Positions 41,414 through 51,664 of a DNA stretch of 64,000 bases are shown here, one piece after another. Position 1 is the first letter of the stretch. Each line of letters begins with the position of its first letter. The notes beneath the pieces were generated by a model. The model saw only the letters and a list, made by a program, of their open reading frames with translations. It was not told where the DNA came from and ran no database searches. This DNA comes from Rotaria sp. Silwood1 (taxonomy: Eukaryota; Rotifera; Eurotatoria; Philodinida; Philodinidae), in NCBI GenBank assembly GCA_905250075.1, contig CAJNOP010000015.1:1268776-1332775 (forward strand), read 5' to 3'. The position numbers and the translations under genes were made by a program.

Positions 41414-42168
41414 ACACTAACCACATTTGCACTCAGTAACAATGAGATCGGTGATGAAGGAGTGCAATGTCTTAGCAAAGCTCTCGAACAAAACCAAGTA
41501 ATATTCTTATCTTTTCTATCCATCATTTAACGCATGCTCAAAACAGATACTAACCACACTAAACCTCAGTTACAACAGAGTCAGTGATCAAGGAGCACAA
41601 CATCTTGCTAAAGCTCTTAAACAAAACAAAGTAATACTCAAACTATTTTTATCTATCATACGTTCTCCATTTAAAACAGACACTCACCACACTGCCTATC
41701 GGTGACAATTAAATCGATGATCAAGGAGCACAACATCTTGCCAAAGCTCTCGGACAAAACCAAGTAATATCTACACATTCTCTATCTATCATTTTCTATC
41801 TGTTTAAATCAGACATTGACTACACTGCACCTCGGTGACAATCAAATCGAAGATCAAGTAGCAAAATATCTTGCAAGAGCTCTCGGACAAAACAAAGTAA
41901 TATCTCCACTTTCTCTATCAATTACTCCATGCATATTCAAAACAGACACTCATCACATTGAGCCTCGCTGAGAATCAAATTATGAATCACGACGCGCAAC
42001 ATCTTGCTAAAGCTCTCGAATAAATAAACCAAATAATATTCTCACCTTCTCTATCTATCATTGATTGCTTGTTCAAAATAGACACTCACCAAACTTGAGT
42101 TCCATTGGAACAAAATCAATGCCTATGGAGAACAACATCTTGCAAAAGGTCGCGAGCAAAAGCGAATA
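41414..42168 (+). pseudogene. leucine-rich-repeat exon array, partly broken
   Basis: Six successive LRR units of the 28-residue RNI/NLR type, one per 84-nt exon, separated by introns of about 49-50 nt (GTAATA..CAG): 41414-41497, 41547-41630, 41680-41763, 41813-41896, about 41946-42030 and about 42082-42168. Units 1, 2 and 4 are intact, for example TLTTLNLSYN-type starts and QGAQHLAKALKQNK ends. Unit 3 has an in-frame TAA where the consensus has a Gln after the Asn. Unit 5 has a premature TAA and has lost its GT donor (ATAATA). Unit 6 is degenerate. Such LRRs are protein-interaction solenoids. With the F-box exon 1.65 kb upstream this looks like the remains of an F-box/LRR gene. Confidence 0.78.
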
Positions 42169-42735
42169 CAATTTTAATTTCCTTTGATGACATCACTACT
42201 TCTAAACTGGCTTTCCTGATATTGGACACGAAACTTTGAGTGTAAAGATGAGTACTCGTGTGTGTTTGTTGCTTCTCTTCATTGACACGTCTCATGGTTT
42301 CTAAGCGATGTTATACAAGAAGTTCCATAGAACTGTTTATACATCTTCGTTGTCTTTCAATCTTTCGTCTCTTTTTATTGCCTTGTGATTTGATTTGAAA
42401 CAGAAGAACACTGTTTTATTCTGATTGTTAATCAACACAGTTGTTAATAACATGAGCAGTAAATATTGCTATAAAGAAGCATTTTCTGATTGAGATTGAT
42501 TTCAAGAATGAAACAAGCTTTCGTTTTATGTTTCGGTTCTCTGATGACTGGATGTAGTTAAGCGAAATGCTGCGAAGATATTGATCATGAGTATTGAATT
42601 ACGTATGTATGGATATTGACTTCAGAAAAATGAAAGCTGTGTATAAATTAGCAGATGAGCGAGTAAGATAATCATTAAAAGCTCTTATACCAGTTTTTGG
42701 CGGATTGAATCTGAAATAATATGGGGCTGGTGTTT

Positions 42736-43366
42736 TTCACTGACAAGAGAACATTCCCAAGTGCCCGAACGCTTTCAACTCGGGACTTAGCACATCTTGT
42801 AGACCTTAGTGAATTGTATTTATGGTAAAAAAAGTTCGTTGTTATGGCTTATTCTTAACGAGATATCGAAGTTTTAGTGAATTTTCTCTGTAGGACCCTA
42901 CTTGTCCAGCGCAACTATATTTTCGAGTTTTGACATGAAACTTTGCCCACATAAAGACCTTAGCTAGACTAGCTTGCAAAAAAATTTCAGAGCTTTTGAC
43001 AAAGTCACTTCGAGAATATGAAGACGTGAACAAATGTATACTATATACACTATGTATGGAAAAGAGTCTATATCTTGAAATCTTCATATCTCGAAGAGAC
43101 TTTGCCAAAAAGTTCTGAATTGTTTTTTGCAAGCTAGTCTAGCTAAGGTCTTTATGTGGGCAAAGTTTCATGTCAAAATTCGAAAATATGGTTGTGTTGG
43201 ACAAATAGGGTTCTACAGAGAAAATTCACTAAAACTTCGATATCTCGTTAAGAATAAGCCATAAGCACGAACTTTTTTTACCATAAATACAGTTCACTAA
43301 GGTCTGCAAGATGTACTAAGTCCCGATTTGAAAGTGCTCGGGCACCTGGAAATGTTCCCCTGTGAA
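42736..43366. mobile_element. long-arm foldback element (~630 bp)
   Basis: Inverted arms of about 285 nt, near 85-90% identical, flank a loop at roughly 43,024-43,070. Paired phrases include CTTATTCTTAACGAGATATC (42,849-42,868 against 43,241-43,260), TTTGCCCACATAAAGACCTT (42,942-42,961 against 43,146-43,165) and GCTAGACTAGCTTGCAAAAA. It is less decayed than the element at 37.4 kb. It has no coding capacity beyond arm-derived frames (42842-43132). Target duplication is not resolved. Confidence 0.78.
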
Positions 43367-44206
43367 TGAGTTATTAGTCACATTCGACGTATAACCAGCT
43401 GAATGGATAAACATGGAGCATCTTTTACATATTAGATCCAGAAATTCTTGGGCTGGGCTGCTTTGTTTGCAAACCAATCGATCAATTCTTTTGAGTTGTT
43501 GAAGTCATTTAGAAAAATGGTTTTTCGCGTAATTTGTTCGTCTTTTGTTAATGCTTTAGCAATTGCCCTCTTAGATTATGTTGGATTGAAATATTCTGTT
43601 TTCATTTTCTAGATGAACTATTTATACGATTATATGTTCTGATGGCAACGATGTGTTCAAGAGTTGAAATTTTCCTGCATCACGGTATCGAGTGGCGTTG
43701 ATAGCATATTCAAAACTTAGCAAATCGAATATGATCAACTATATGTATAATGCCCATATCATTTGGTTTTCTCACTAGTTTTCTCCTTTGAAACTTGACT
43801 TTTAGCAGATGAAAAAGCTCATCTTTGCGAGAGAAATATCTGATTCGAAGGTATTTGATGAACTCTTGAGAATGAAGTACGAAAACTCATGATATCTCTT
43901 ACTCACTCTCGAGATCAAATCTTCGTACCTGGATGCATACATTTTTATCGTAGATAGCTTTCGTCATTGTCTAGCAAGTAACTTCAATCGAAGTAAAAAT
44001 TTGAGTCATTCTCAAACACTACACTAATTATGATTATTCTAGAATAATTCTTAAAAAGTGCATTGCAACATGAAGAGTTCATAATCTAACACATATTTGA
44101 AATTTATGCGTATTTTCTTAAGCATTTCTTTTTCTAATGAAAACTATCTCATATAGCTTTTCAAGTTCCATTTGACTCACTATGATTTACAGATGTAATA
44201 AGTTGG
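43367..44206. other. intergenic between foldback and hAT elements
   Basis: About 840 bp with no recognisable gene, repeat or RNA. Confidence 0.4.
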
Positions 44207-45253
44207 TGAGTATACACGGTTGCCAACTGTACCCCATTTCGTCATTTCGTACCCCGGAAAATTTTATACCCCATTTAGGCTTTGAAGCATTGTATGCGAT
44301 TAACTAATTTTATAACGAAAAAAAAAAGCTGCTCTTCACTAGAGCTTTGTCATCTTTATAAAGATATCTATAATAAAATTTATTGGCGAGGAACAGACCA
44401 ACAGATATAGACATTTATTTTGTTAATTCCACCTGAATTATGTTTTCGGTTTTAAATACTAAGTTCATCATGAATAATGAAATAAATTTTAATGAAATGT
44501 TCTCATTTTCTTGTCTCCCATTGTTTCATTGCTTTTTCGTATTATATTTGATAAATACATACTGTCTCCAAAATGAATCTAGTGGTAGATTTTGTCTTCA
44601 ATGAATTTGATAATAATCTTCGTATGGCATTGAACAAGGTTTTGGAAATTGAAGTTTCTGATGATTCAGAAACGACAACAACAGGAGGTGAAGAAGATTT
44701 TAGTTTACAGAACAAACCAACTACTGGTATCAAAGAAAAAAAAATTAGTTCATCAAAGTCAAAACGACGTTGTACTTTCAAACAAAAATGGTTGAAAGAT
44801 CCAAAATATGCAGCATTTATCAGAGAATGCTGAACTAATAAATATTCTGCTCATTGATCTATTTGTAAATCAGATTTCTCTATTTCTAATGGAGGTGATT
44901 ATTTAATTAATCATCACATTGAACAATCCAGTCATAAGCGTTTAGCTGAAACCCAAGCAAAAGAACATTGTAAAAATTAAGATTGGTACGCCGTGCGTTT
45001 TATTGAATAGCTTATTTTTTGTTATTTAGCACGATCAATACACGATTGTATTCCAGCATCATCAACGCTAACTAAATTGACTGCAGCTGAACTTAGTCTT
45101 GTTTATCATGGAGTTCGCCATGGCTATAGTTATTTAAGTCAATCATGTACAGTTGATCTTCTTAAGAAGATTTTTAATGATTCTCAAATTGGACAAAACA
45201 TCACTTGTGGTAAAACAAAAGCACGAGAATTATCAGTAAATGTGCTTGGTGAG

Positions 45254-45984
45254 TTAAGGGTACACCCCTCCCCCGCTTTTTAACACTTTCTGGTTCTCGA
45301 AGACGGTACAACCAATCAAGCTGAAATTTTTAGCACAGATAGAGGACTAAAAATAAAGAGATACGTGTTCGAGGAAAAAAAATTGAAGTAAGTTTTTGTG
45401 GGGGCTTCTGAAAAACACTGATTTTCCAGAGGCCCGCATCCTGACACATTACGACCCCCCTTAAAGTTTGTCCGTTTAGGCTGAAATTTTATTTTTAGAT
45501 ACATAAGACTATTCCTCAGAGGTAGATTTAAGCTCTTTCAAAAATCTCACTTTGTTTTTTTTTATAAGAGAAATACGTCAGCACTCGGATTTTGGTCTGG
45601 GTCTTGACTTTCAGGACCCGATATCTCCGAGTAGGAATGTCAAAAATGAAAACGCTCGATTTTACCCCTGGAGAATACTTTCAAGTATTAGTGGTAAAAA
45701 TTTCAGCCCGATCGAATAAAGTTAAAGGGGGGGGGGGGGGGGGGGGGCGGAGGTCGTAAGCAATCTAGACTTAGAAAATTTGTGTTTTACGCAACGCTAA
45801 GAAAAAGGAAAAAGGTTACATATGATCACTATGAAAAAAAAATTTTCTCAATCCAATAACTCTGTACAAGTAAGGTATTTAGAGTTGAATAATGTCTCTA
45901 GTTGCATATGGCACTTCAAGCTATCATATCTTAGGCTCAGCTCGAAATCGAGTTTTTGGTTAAAGAAGAGGGGGGTACCCTTAA
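45254..45984 (+). mobile_element. TTAA-flanked non-autonomous element inside the hAT intron
   Basis: Between TTAA at 45254-45257 and TTAA at 45981-45984 lies a 723-bp insert with inverted ends GGGTACACCCCTCCC and, on the minus strand, GGGTACCCCCCTCTT. TTAA duplications are typical of piggyBac-group elements, although their ends usually start CCC; a TA duplication with AGGGTAC ends is the alternative. It lies in a hAT transposase intron that opens with GTGAGT at 45249. It has no coding capacity and contains a 21-G run. Confidence 0.72.
45727..45747 (+). repeat. poly-G run (21 G)
   Basis: Uninterrupted run of 21 guanines, striking in a genome this AT-rich. Such a tract can form G-quadruplexes and is a frequent site of sequencing error, so its length should be treated cautiously. 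Confidence 0.85.
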
Positions 45985-46157
45985 TTCTATCTGCAGTAAT
46001 TCTAGAAAAAATATTATCTAATAAAAAAGATGAGAAACTATTCAGTGTTTATAAGACATTTGTGCTCAATATTAGCTTATAATTTTAGCTCCATTTTTTA
46101 CTTCTAAAGTTATTCAACAACTTGATCAATGTTCTTTTTATTCTTTATGTTTTGATG

Positions 46158-46515
46158 GTTCTAACCAAGGGGATAAGTGCAAATGCCTAGCACCCAGCAC
46201 CTGCTCAGCACCTACAGCACCTACCAGTACCTACCAGTACCTACCAGTACCTACCGGCACCTACCAGCACCTACAGCACCTACAGCACCTACAGCACCTG
46301 TTCGGCACCTATACCGCATTTCACTATGAGCACCTACGGCACCTTCAGCACCTGCAATCATTGTTTCATTATCTTAAGTACTTAAGACAATAGAATAGTT
46401 GTTGAAGATGCTGAAAGTGCCGTAGGTACCGTAGATGCTCACAGTGGAATGCGGTATACGTGCTGTAGGTGCTGAGCAGGTGCTGGGTACCTGCACTTTC
46501 CCCCTTGGTTCTAAC
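46158..46515 (+). mobile_element. hAT-type foldback MITE with CAGCACCTAC minisatellite
   Basis: A 342-bp insertion (46166-46507) with ends CAAGGGGATAAGTGCA and, on the minus strand, CAAGGGGGAAAGTGCA, flanked on both sides by the octamer GTTCTAAC (46158-46165 and 46508-46515). It is a foldback: the arms meet at the palindrome CTTAAGTACTTAAG (46373-46386). The left arm is expanded by tandem CAGCACCTAC/CAGTACCTAC units (about 46,190-46,300) that the right arm lacks. It interrupts the transposase right after the CFDGSN codons. Confidence 0.9.
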
Positions 46516-46573
46516 AAGGAGGACATAAAGATGTTTCCATTCATTATTAATTATTTTACAATTAAATCCAGTA

Positions 46574-46831
46574 TTGTATGTTAGAGGTTGCGCTCCCGAA
46601 GAGCGACGAACACTGTTAAAGATATATATATTTTCTTCTTTCCGTTTTTTCTTTGAAAAAACTAATGTTTATATACGAACATAAAAATAAGGACAAAAGT
46701 AGAATAGAATAGAAAGGTTAATCAAGGACAAAGAAGAGCAATAGCAACGAAGTAACAGAAACGAAAATATCAGAGAAAAGAGAATAGATAGAATCGAGGT
46801 ATATGTAGTTACAATACACTGTAACATTGTA
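46574..46831 (+). mobile_element. solo LTR inside the hAT transposase
   Basis: A 248-bp segment (46579-46826) starting TGTTAGAGGTTGCGC and ending ACTGTAACA, i.e. TGTTA..TAACA termini. It is flanked on both sides by the pentamer TTGTA (46574-46578 and 46827-46831). TG..CA ends with a 5-bp duplication and no internal domain indicate a solo LTR left by recombination of a retrotransposon. A TATATATA box-like stretch is at about 46,622-46,629. It splits the transposase reading frame. Confidence 0.78.
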
Positions 46832-48784
46832 AGAGCTGTATTAGAAGTTGTGGAACAACCACGTGAAGCAGCTGATAATATTGTTGATACATTGCATCAT
46901 GTATTAAAAAAAAAAATCTTGATATTCAAAAATTGACATCCATTGGTGCTGATTAATACGAACACAAATTATGGTAGATATCATTCGGTTTTTAGCATTT
47001 TGAAGCATGAAGTTTTAAATTTATTCAAAGGTAATAGTATAATATAAAAACATAAAATTCTTGTAGAAATGCATCTTTCTTCTTTAAGGAATTTGCTTTT
47101 GCCATGTTTAATCTAATTCAGTCAAAATTTCTCATCAACATTTACCGGTTGATGTTGAGTCGTATGTATCTCAACTATATACTCATTTTAGTTCATCATC
47201 GAAATGTGTTGCTGAATTAAAAGAATATTTCGAGTTTGTCGAAGAAGATTATTTAGTGAGTTTGCTCAATTGTGTATATTTGAATATAGATACAAGAATG
47301 CCATCTGTTTAGCGTTTGCTTCAACATATAAAAATTCGTTGGCTGAGTTTATACAATTCAATTGATCGATTATTAAAAGTTTATGAACCATTATCTTCAT
47401 GTTTTTGTGATATTAATAATAAAAATGAAAATGAAGACGAAGACACAAAAACATGTCCATAGATGATCAAAACCTTTTTTTTTATCGAATATATCCAAAT
47501 GCACATTGTACTTTTTGCATCCAATATTATTTGATATTCAAATCAAAAATTTGAAACTACAATGATACAGTACATCAATTGCTGATTTACACAGAATTAT
47601 CACAAGTTTACTTAAAAAACTAAACGATCAACTTGAGCAAAAGTATTTCGGTTATAATACACGTTTATTATTAAATTCAATGTCAAAGGATGAATAGGAA
47701 AAAGCAATTTCTTCATTTACAAAATATTTATTGAATATCATTAATTATATTAATAAATATTATTCAGAGCATGCGTTATTAGCTGAAACATTATCCATCT
47801 TCGGTATATTTTTTATAATTTAGAAAAAATAGGTAAAAAATTCTTTCGATTTTAGGAATCATCGAAATTGATCAAATTGCATTCGATCAAATAGAACGAT
47901 GTGTAGCTATTCTTAATATTGAACTCAATCACGACAAATTGTTTGACGAAATGATCCATATACAATCAACATTTAAGGAAATTGTTTCCTATCGTGAATC
48001 ACTTTCTGATCAGATACAAACCTATATTGGTAACTGTAATTTCGATGAAGTCGAAGAAACGACTGAAAAAGAAAGATTTTTTCATAAAACAACAACATCA
48101 AATCATCAACACAATCATCCTAGAATTCGTCCAGATCAATTCTGGGCTTCTTTTATCTCAAGAACAACGACAAACTGTCAAGAAATAACAAAATTAATTT
48201 CTTTTGTTTATTCTATTCCTTGTTCCAATGCTTTTACTGAAGAGGTATTTAATCATATGAAACAAGCATGGACATCTAGTAGAAATTTAATGTCAGTTGA
48301 AACAATTGCTGCTAAATTACAAATAAGATTCAATGACCAAATGAAATGTGATGTTTTTTTTTTATACGTACAAAATGAACCTGAATTAATACAATATGCT
48401 AGACGTACAGAAAAGTATAACTTTAGGAAAAAACATTGATCTACATGATTTAAAATTGAACATGTATTCATGTACAGTTTCGTATTTATTTTTATTAATC
48501 GTGTTGTTCTCATTTTTGAACTTATTAGTTTACTAGTGACGTATCTTTTGAGAAAAAATGAACGATAAAGCTAATTCAGGTATAAAAATAGTGAAATATT
48601 GTGTCATCTTGTATAAAAGAAGTTTTAGTTTATCGGTTTTCTCAATTAAAGCCTACATTTTATGGGGAGAAAATGTACCCCAGTGATGTATCTCATTGAA
48701 AAGAGAAATGTACTCCAAATGTACCCCATTTTGACTTTCAAAAACCCCTTTTGAATAATAAGAAATGGCAACCCTGTGAGTATA

Positions 48785-49247
48785 GCATAGTAGAAAATTT
48801 CAAATCATTACAGGCTTCTTACACAGTGAGAATGAAAAGAACATTAGTCCAAGTGTTTTATAATAAAAACGCAAATTCAGCATTGATGTGCAATGCGCTC
48901 GTGATAAACAATAATACTACTAATTTTTCATCATCATAATACGAAACACCATGAAAAGAAAAAAACTAATCAAATGATCATTATACAGACAGAACAAAGA
49001 ATAAACAAATATGCATGTATTCATATTCAAAAAAATATCATCCGCATTTAAAAGTCACGCTTCATTAGCCGACATAAGTTTTCAGCTGAGAAACAACCAA
49101 CCACTTTCATCAATGATAAAAAGAAAACTAAGTTGCTTACGAATGTACATAAACATACCTTTATAAATCTTAGTATCATTAAAGTGTGAGTATGCCTGTT
49201 TTTCAACATACATACGTGGATAAAATTATTGGAAACAGTCAGGACTA
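48785..49247. other. intergenic
   Basis: 460 bp between the hAT element and the next TIR element; nothing recognised. Confidence 0.4.
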
Positions 49248-50164
49248 TGGTCCGAACGGTCAAAAGTTCGAGTGAAATTTTGATTTTTTTTTTTAATATT
49301 CATTTTCATTTCATATATGGATTGATCATATATGTACCATTATTATTCTCTATTAGTCGTCTATCTATAGTGTATATCTTACATTTTTATCTCATTCTAT
49401 TTGTACACATTTCCTGAATAATTTAACGTGTATCGATTTTTCATAGGCTATTACAAGTTTGATTTTCATTTGTACAATAAACCTTGTTAACAGATTTCAA
49501 ATATTGTACGTATACATAAGACTCTATGCTAACATATTCTGGGATAACTTTTAATATTATGCTTTCTTTCTTGTAGTATGACCTACATAATTCACATGTT
49601 GACAATAGTAGTGGTCCTGGTGAAGAGAGGCCAAATGCTGACAGCCTTACATTACAAAAGAAAATGCTGAAGTCTAAGTATAGAACAGTAGCATCGTGTG
49701 TACATTGGTGCAATAGATCAATTAGTAGACAAATCTTCTACTGTAATAATAGATAGTTCTGATATTATCAATGATCAGGTGAATGAACTTGATATTTTTA
49801 TGGGTGAAATGGAGGATGATTATGAAGACGAAGAGAAAATGGAAGATAAGCGTAGATCGTAATACAGCATGGTTTACCTTACTCTACAGACACATAATCA
49901 GCTTTCATTAATCACTTTAATATCCATTGTATCATCTGTTGTATGTAGCATGAATTTCATTCCGGCACCGGATATGCTACCTTTCCTTTTTCTGCTTCGT
50001 TCTTTCAATGCGTTTGTTCTATATTGTATTGGTACATGTTATTAGATACTCCAAGTCATGTTGGGTGTTCCTATGTAATAGCACTTCATAACTCATTCTT
50101 ATAGTATTACAGTAAAACTTAATATGAGCACACCCTCAACTCGGACTTTTGACCGTTTGGACTA
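49248..50164. mobile_element. TIR element, probable Tc1/mariner type, ~0.9 kb
   Basis: Inverted ends match in 27 of 30 positions: ACTATGGTCCGAACGGTC (49244 onward) and, on the minus strand from 50167, ACTATAGTCCAAACGGTC. Both continue as AAAAGTYCGAGT. The ends abut TA. Between them a frame at about 49,700-49,861 is open and ends in an acidic stretch (FMGEMEDDYEDEEKMEDKRR), perhaps the relic of a coding region. No DDE motif was found. Confidence 0.62.
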
Positions 50165-50945
50165 TAGTTAGAAGTAAATGAAACGATGTGATACAAAAAC
50201 AAGGCTTATTTTGGTTGTTGATCATAATAGATTTTTTTCTAGTAAGTCTCAGTTGAGTGCCCTTCTCATTTCTCGCCGATAATCATGAGCTGATTGGCTC
50301 CGATATTAAAAAAATATTTTCAATCAACAGCAGAACTAGTTGTATGACGAACTAGTTTAAACAGACTGACAGGAATTCGATTCTTATAAATTAACTAGCG
50401 ACAAGTTTGATATTTCACAAGAAAACTTAATATTGGCAAACCAACACCAAGAACTGTGGATGTGACTGATGAGAACCAATACACTGGAACCCATTTCCAC
50501 AGCCAAACGCTGAAAATTCACTCTATGAAACTTTTTGATACATCAAAGACGTTTTTTCATTTTCTTTTTAGTAGAACGAAAATACATTCTTCGATTACTG
50601 TTTCCAAGTTCAACATTCTTAACGAGAAGCGATGGATTTAACAACACAATATGTAACTACAGCAGTCTCATCTGAGTATTTCGAGCTCCGTTCAATAAAA
50701 CGTGTCTTTTTCGGTTCTTTCAGAAAAAAGTCTACTGCCTTGAGATTAGTAGTGTGTTCATTGAAACATAATTTTAACATAGTTATTCTAAAAACGGTTC
50801 GTACAAACTCGTCTCCTTCATAGAGAGCTTCGTGCATATCTCTAACGAGTGTGTTGAACCTTTTACATATGCTTTTTTGATCGTTCGAATAGGAATCTAT
50901 GTATTCTTTAAATTCAAAAAGAACCAGCGAACAGTCACATGTAGA
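50165..50945. other. intergenic
   Basis: Short overlapping frames on both strands (50456-50641, 50619-50837) have no recognisable motif. No repeat was identified. Confidence 0.35.
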
Positions 50946-50949
50946 GTAG

Positions 50950-51435
50950 TATCAATTACCAAATCAAGCTGAATTCCTGGATTCTTTTACAGAAGAACAC
51001 GGAAAATCATATACTGAGTGTGCTAGCTTGAGGATGAGAGTAAATTTACTCGAAGCCTGTAGAAGACCTGTTCTTGTTATAGAAGTAGACTATTCGAGCT
51101 TTTCTTGAAATAACAGGCTGCAATATCTAGGCTACTCTAATCTGATGTATTGATTTGCTAGAGTTTCCTTTATAGATCTTACGAGTGAGATTTTTCTAGC
51201 GATTAAGACATGTATTATTGATGTGACTCTCACAACCGTGTTTTCTAAAGAAGCCTTACTGAAAGCATCCATTAATGTTTTGACTAAGAATGAAGATTCA
51301 TTTTCTGAGAGTCTACATGATGGGATTTGATTGACTGGTTATAATTTTCCAGATTTCGAAAGTCTTCCTCGCTATTCTGGTTCGTCAGATTTCACTGATC
51401 ATAGCACTCCTAATAATTATGCTTTAGCTGTTTAA
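50950..51435 (+). pseudogene. unidentified coding remnant with three in-frame TGA codons
   Basis: One frame stays readable for 162 codons from 50950 to the TAA at 51433-51435, interrupted only by TGA at 51106, 51151 and 51328. Random AT-rich DNA would give many more stops, and none of the internal stops is TAA or TAG. Readable parts include LPNQAEFLDSFTEEHGKSY, MRVNLLEACRRPVLVIEVDY and SINVLTKNEDSFSESLHDG, with the look of a real soluble protein. I do not recognise the family. It lies 230 bp upstream of the MFS gene in the same orientation. Confidence 0.45.
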
Positions 51436-51664
51436 AGTTACCGGTTTTCTTTTAATTTTGGATCTAAGAAATCACCTACATCTTTTGCGCTAAGAATTTT
51501 AAAAAGAAAACGATAAGCAATAGTGCGTACTGACATTGTACAAAACATGAAAAAAAATACTTCAAAACCAATTATCCATACTTGCGCTTGCTTATGATGC
51601 TCTTGAAGACTATTTTTCTTGGCATTTGTGCATTGATATGCTTGAAAACTTGTTTTATTTATAG

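Larger units (their letters stand above)
44573..48439 (+). pseudogene. hAT transposase pseudogene (BED finger, hATC dimerisation domain)
   Basis: Readable pieces run in order. An N-terminal region opens at 44573. A BED-type finger at about 44,842-44,980 (CKSDFSISNGGDYLINHHIE then SSHKRL) is broken by two TGA codons, one at the expected first Cys. A core block at about 45,028-45,248 (LTKLTAAELSLVYHGVRHGY) splices to 46,089 (APFFTSKVIQQLDQCSFYSL then CFDGSN). A middle block at 46,833-47,280 is frameshifted at the GAD position. An IRWLSLYNSIDRLLKVYEPL block lies near 47,330. A 166-codon open C-terminal frame at 47939-48439 contains the hATC dimerisation signature (SIPCSNAFTEEVFNHMKQAW). The mix of stops, frameshifts and insertions shows it is dead. 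Confidence 0.88.
44207..48784 (+). mobile_element. complete but inactive hAT transposon with 8-bp target duplication
   Basis: The element spans 44215-48776 (4,562 bp). The ends are CACGGTTGCCA at left and, on the minus strand, CAGGGTTGCCA at right (10 of 11 identical). Both are immediately flanked by the identical octamer TGAGTATA (44207-44214 and 48777-48784). An 8-bp duplication and CAGGGTTGCCA-type ends are hAT hallmarks. Subterminal copies of GTACCCCATTT occur near both ends. The interior encodes a broken hAT transposase and carries three later insertions (45258-45980, 46166-46507, 46579-46826). Confidence 0.93.

Noticed and set aside
41414-42168. CRISPR-like regularly spaced repeats
   Set aside because: The 84-nt conserved units with ~50-nt spacers are LRR exons with GT..AG introns, coding for the 28-residue LRR consensus.
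42842-43132. 96-codon minus-strand frame
   Set aside because: It runs across one arm and loop of the foldback element and has no independent support.
50619-50837. Overlapping 63- and 72-codon frames on opposite strands
   Set aside because: Complementary shadows of each other, without motif or context to choose either.
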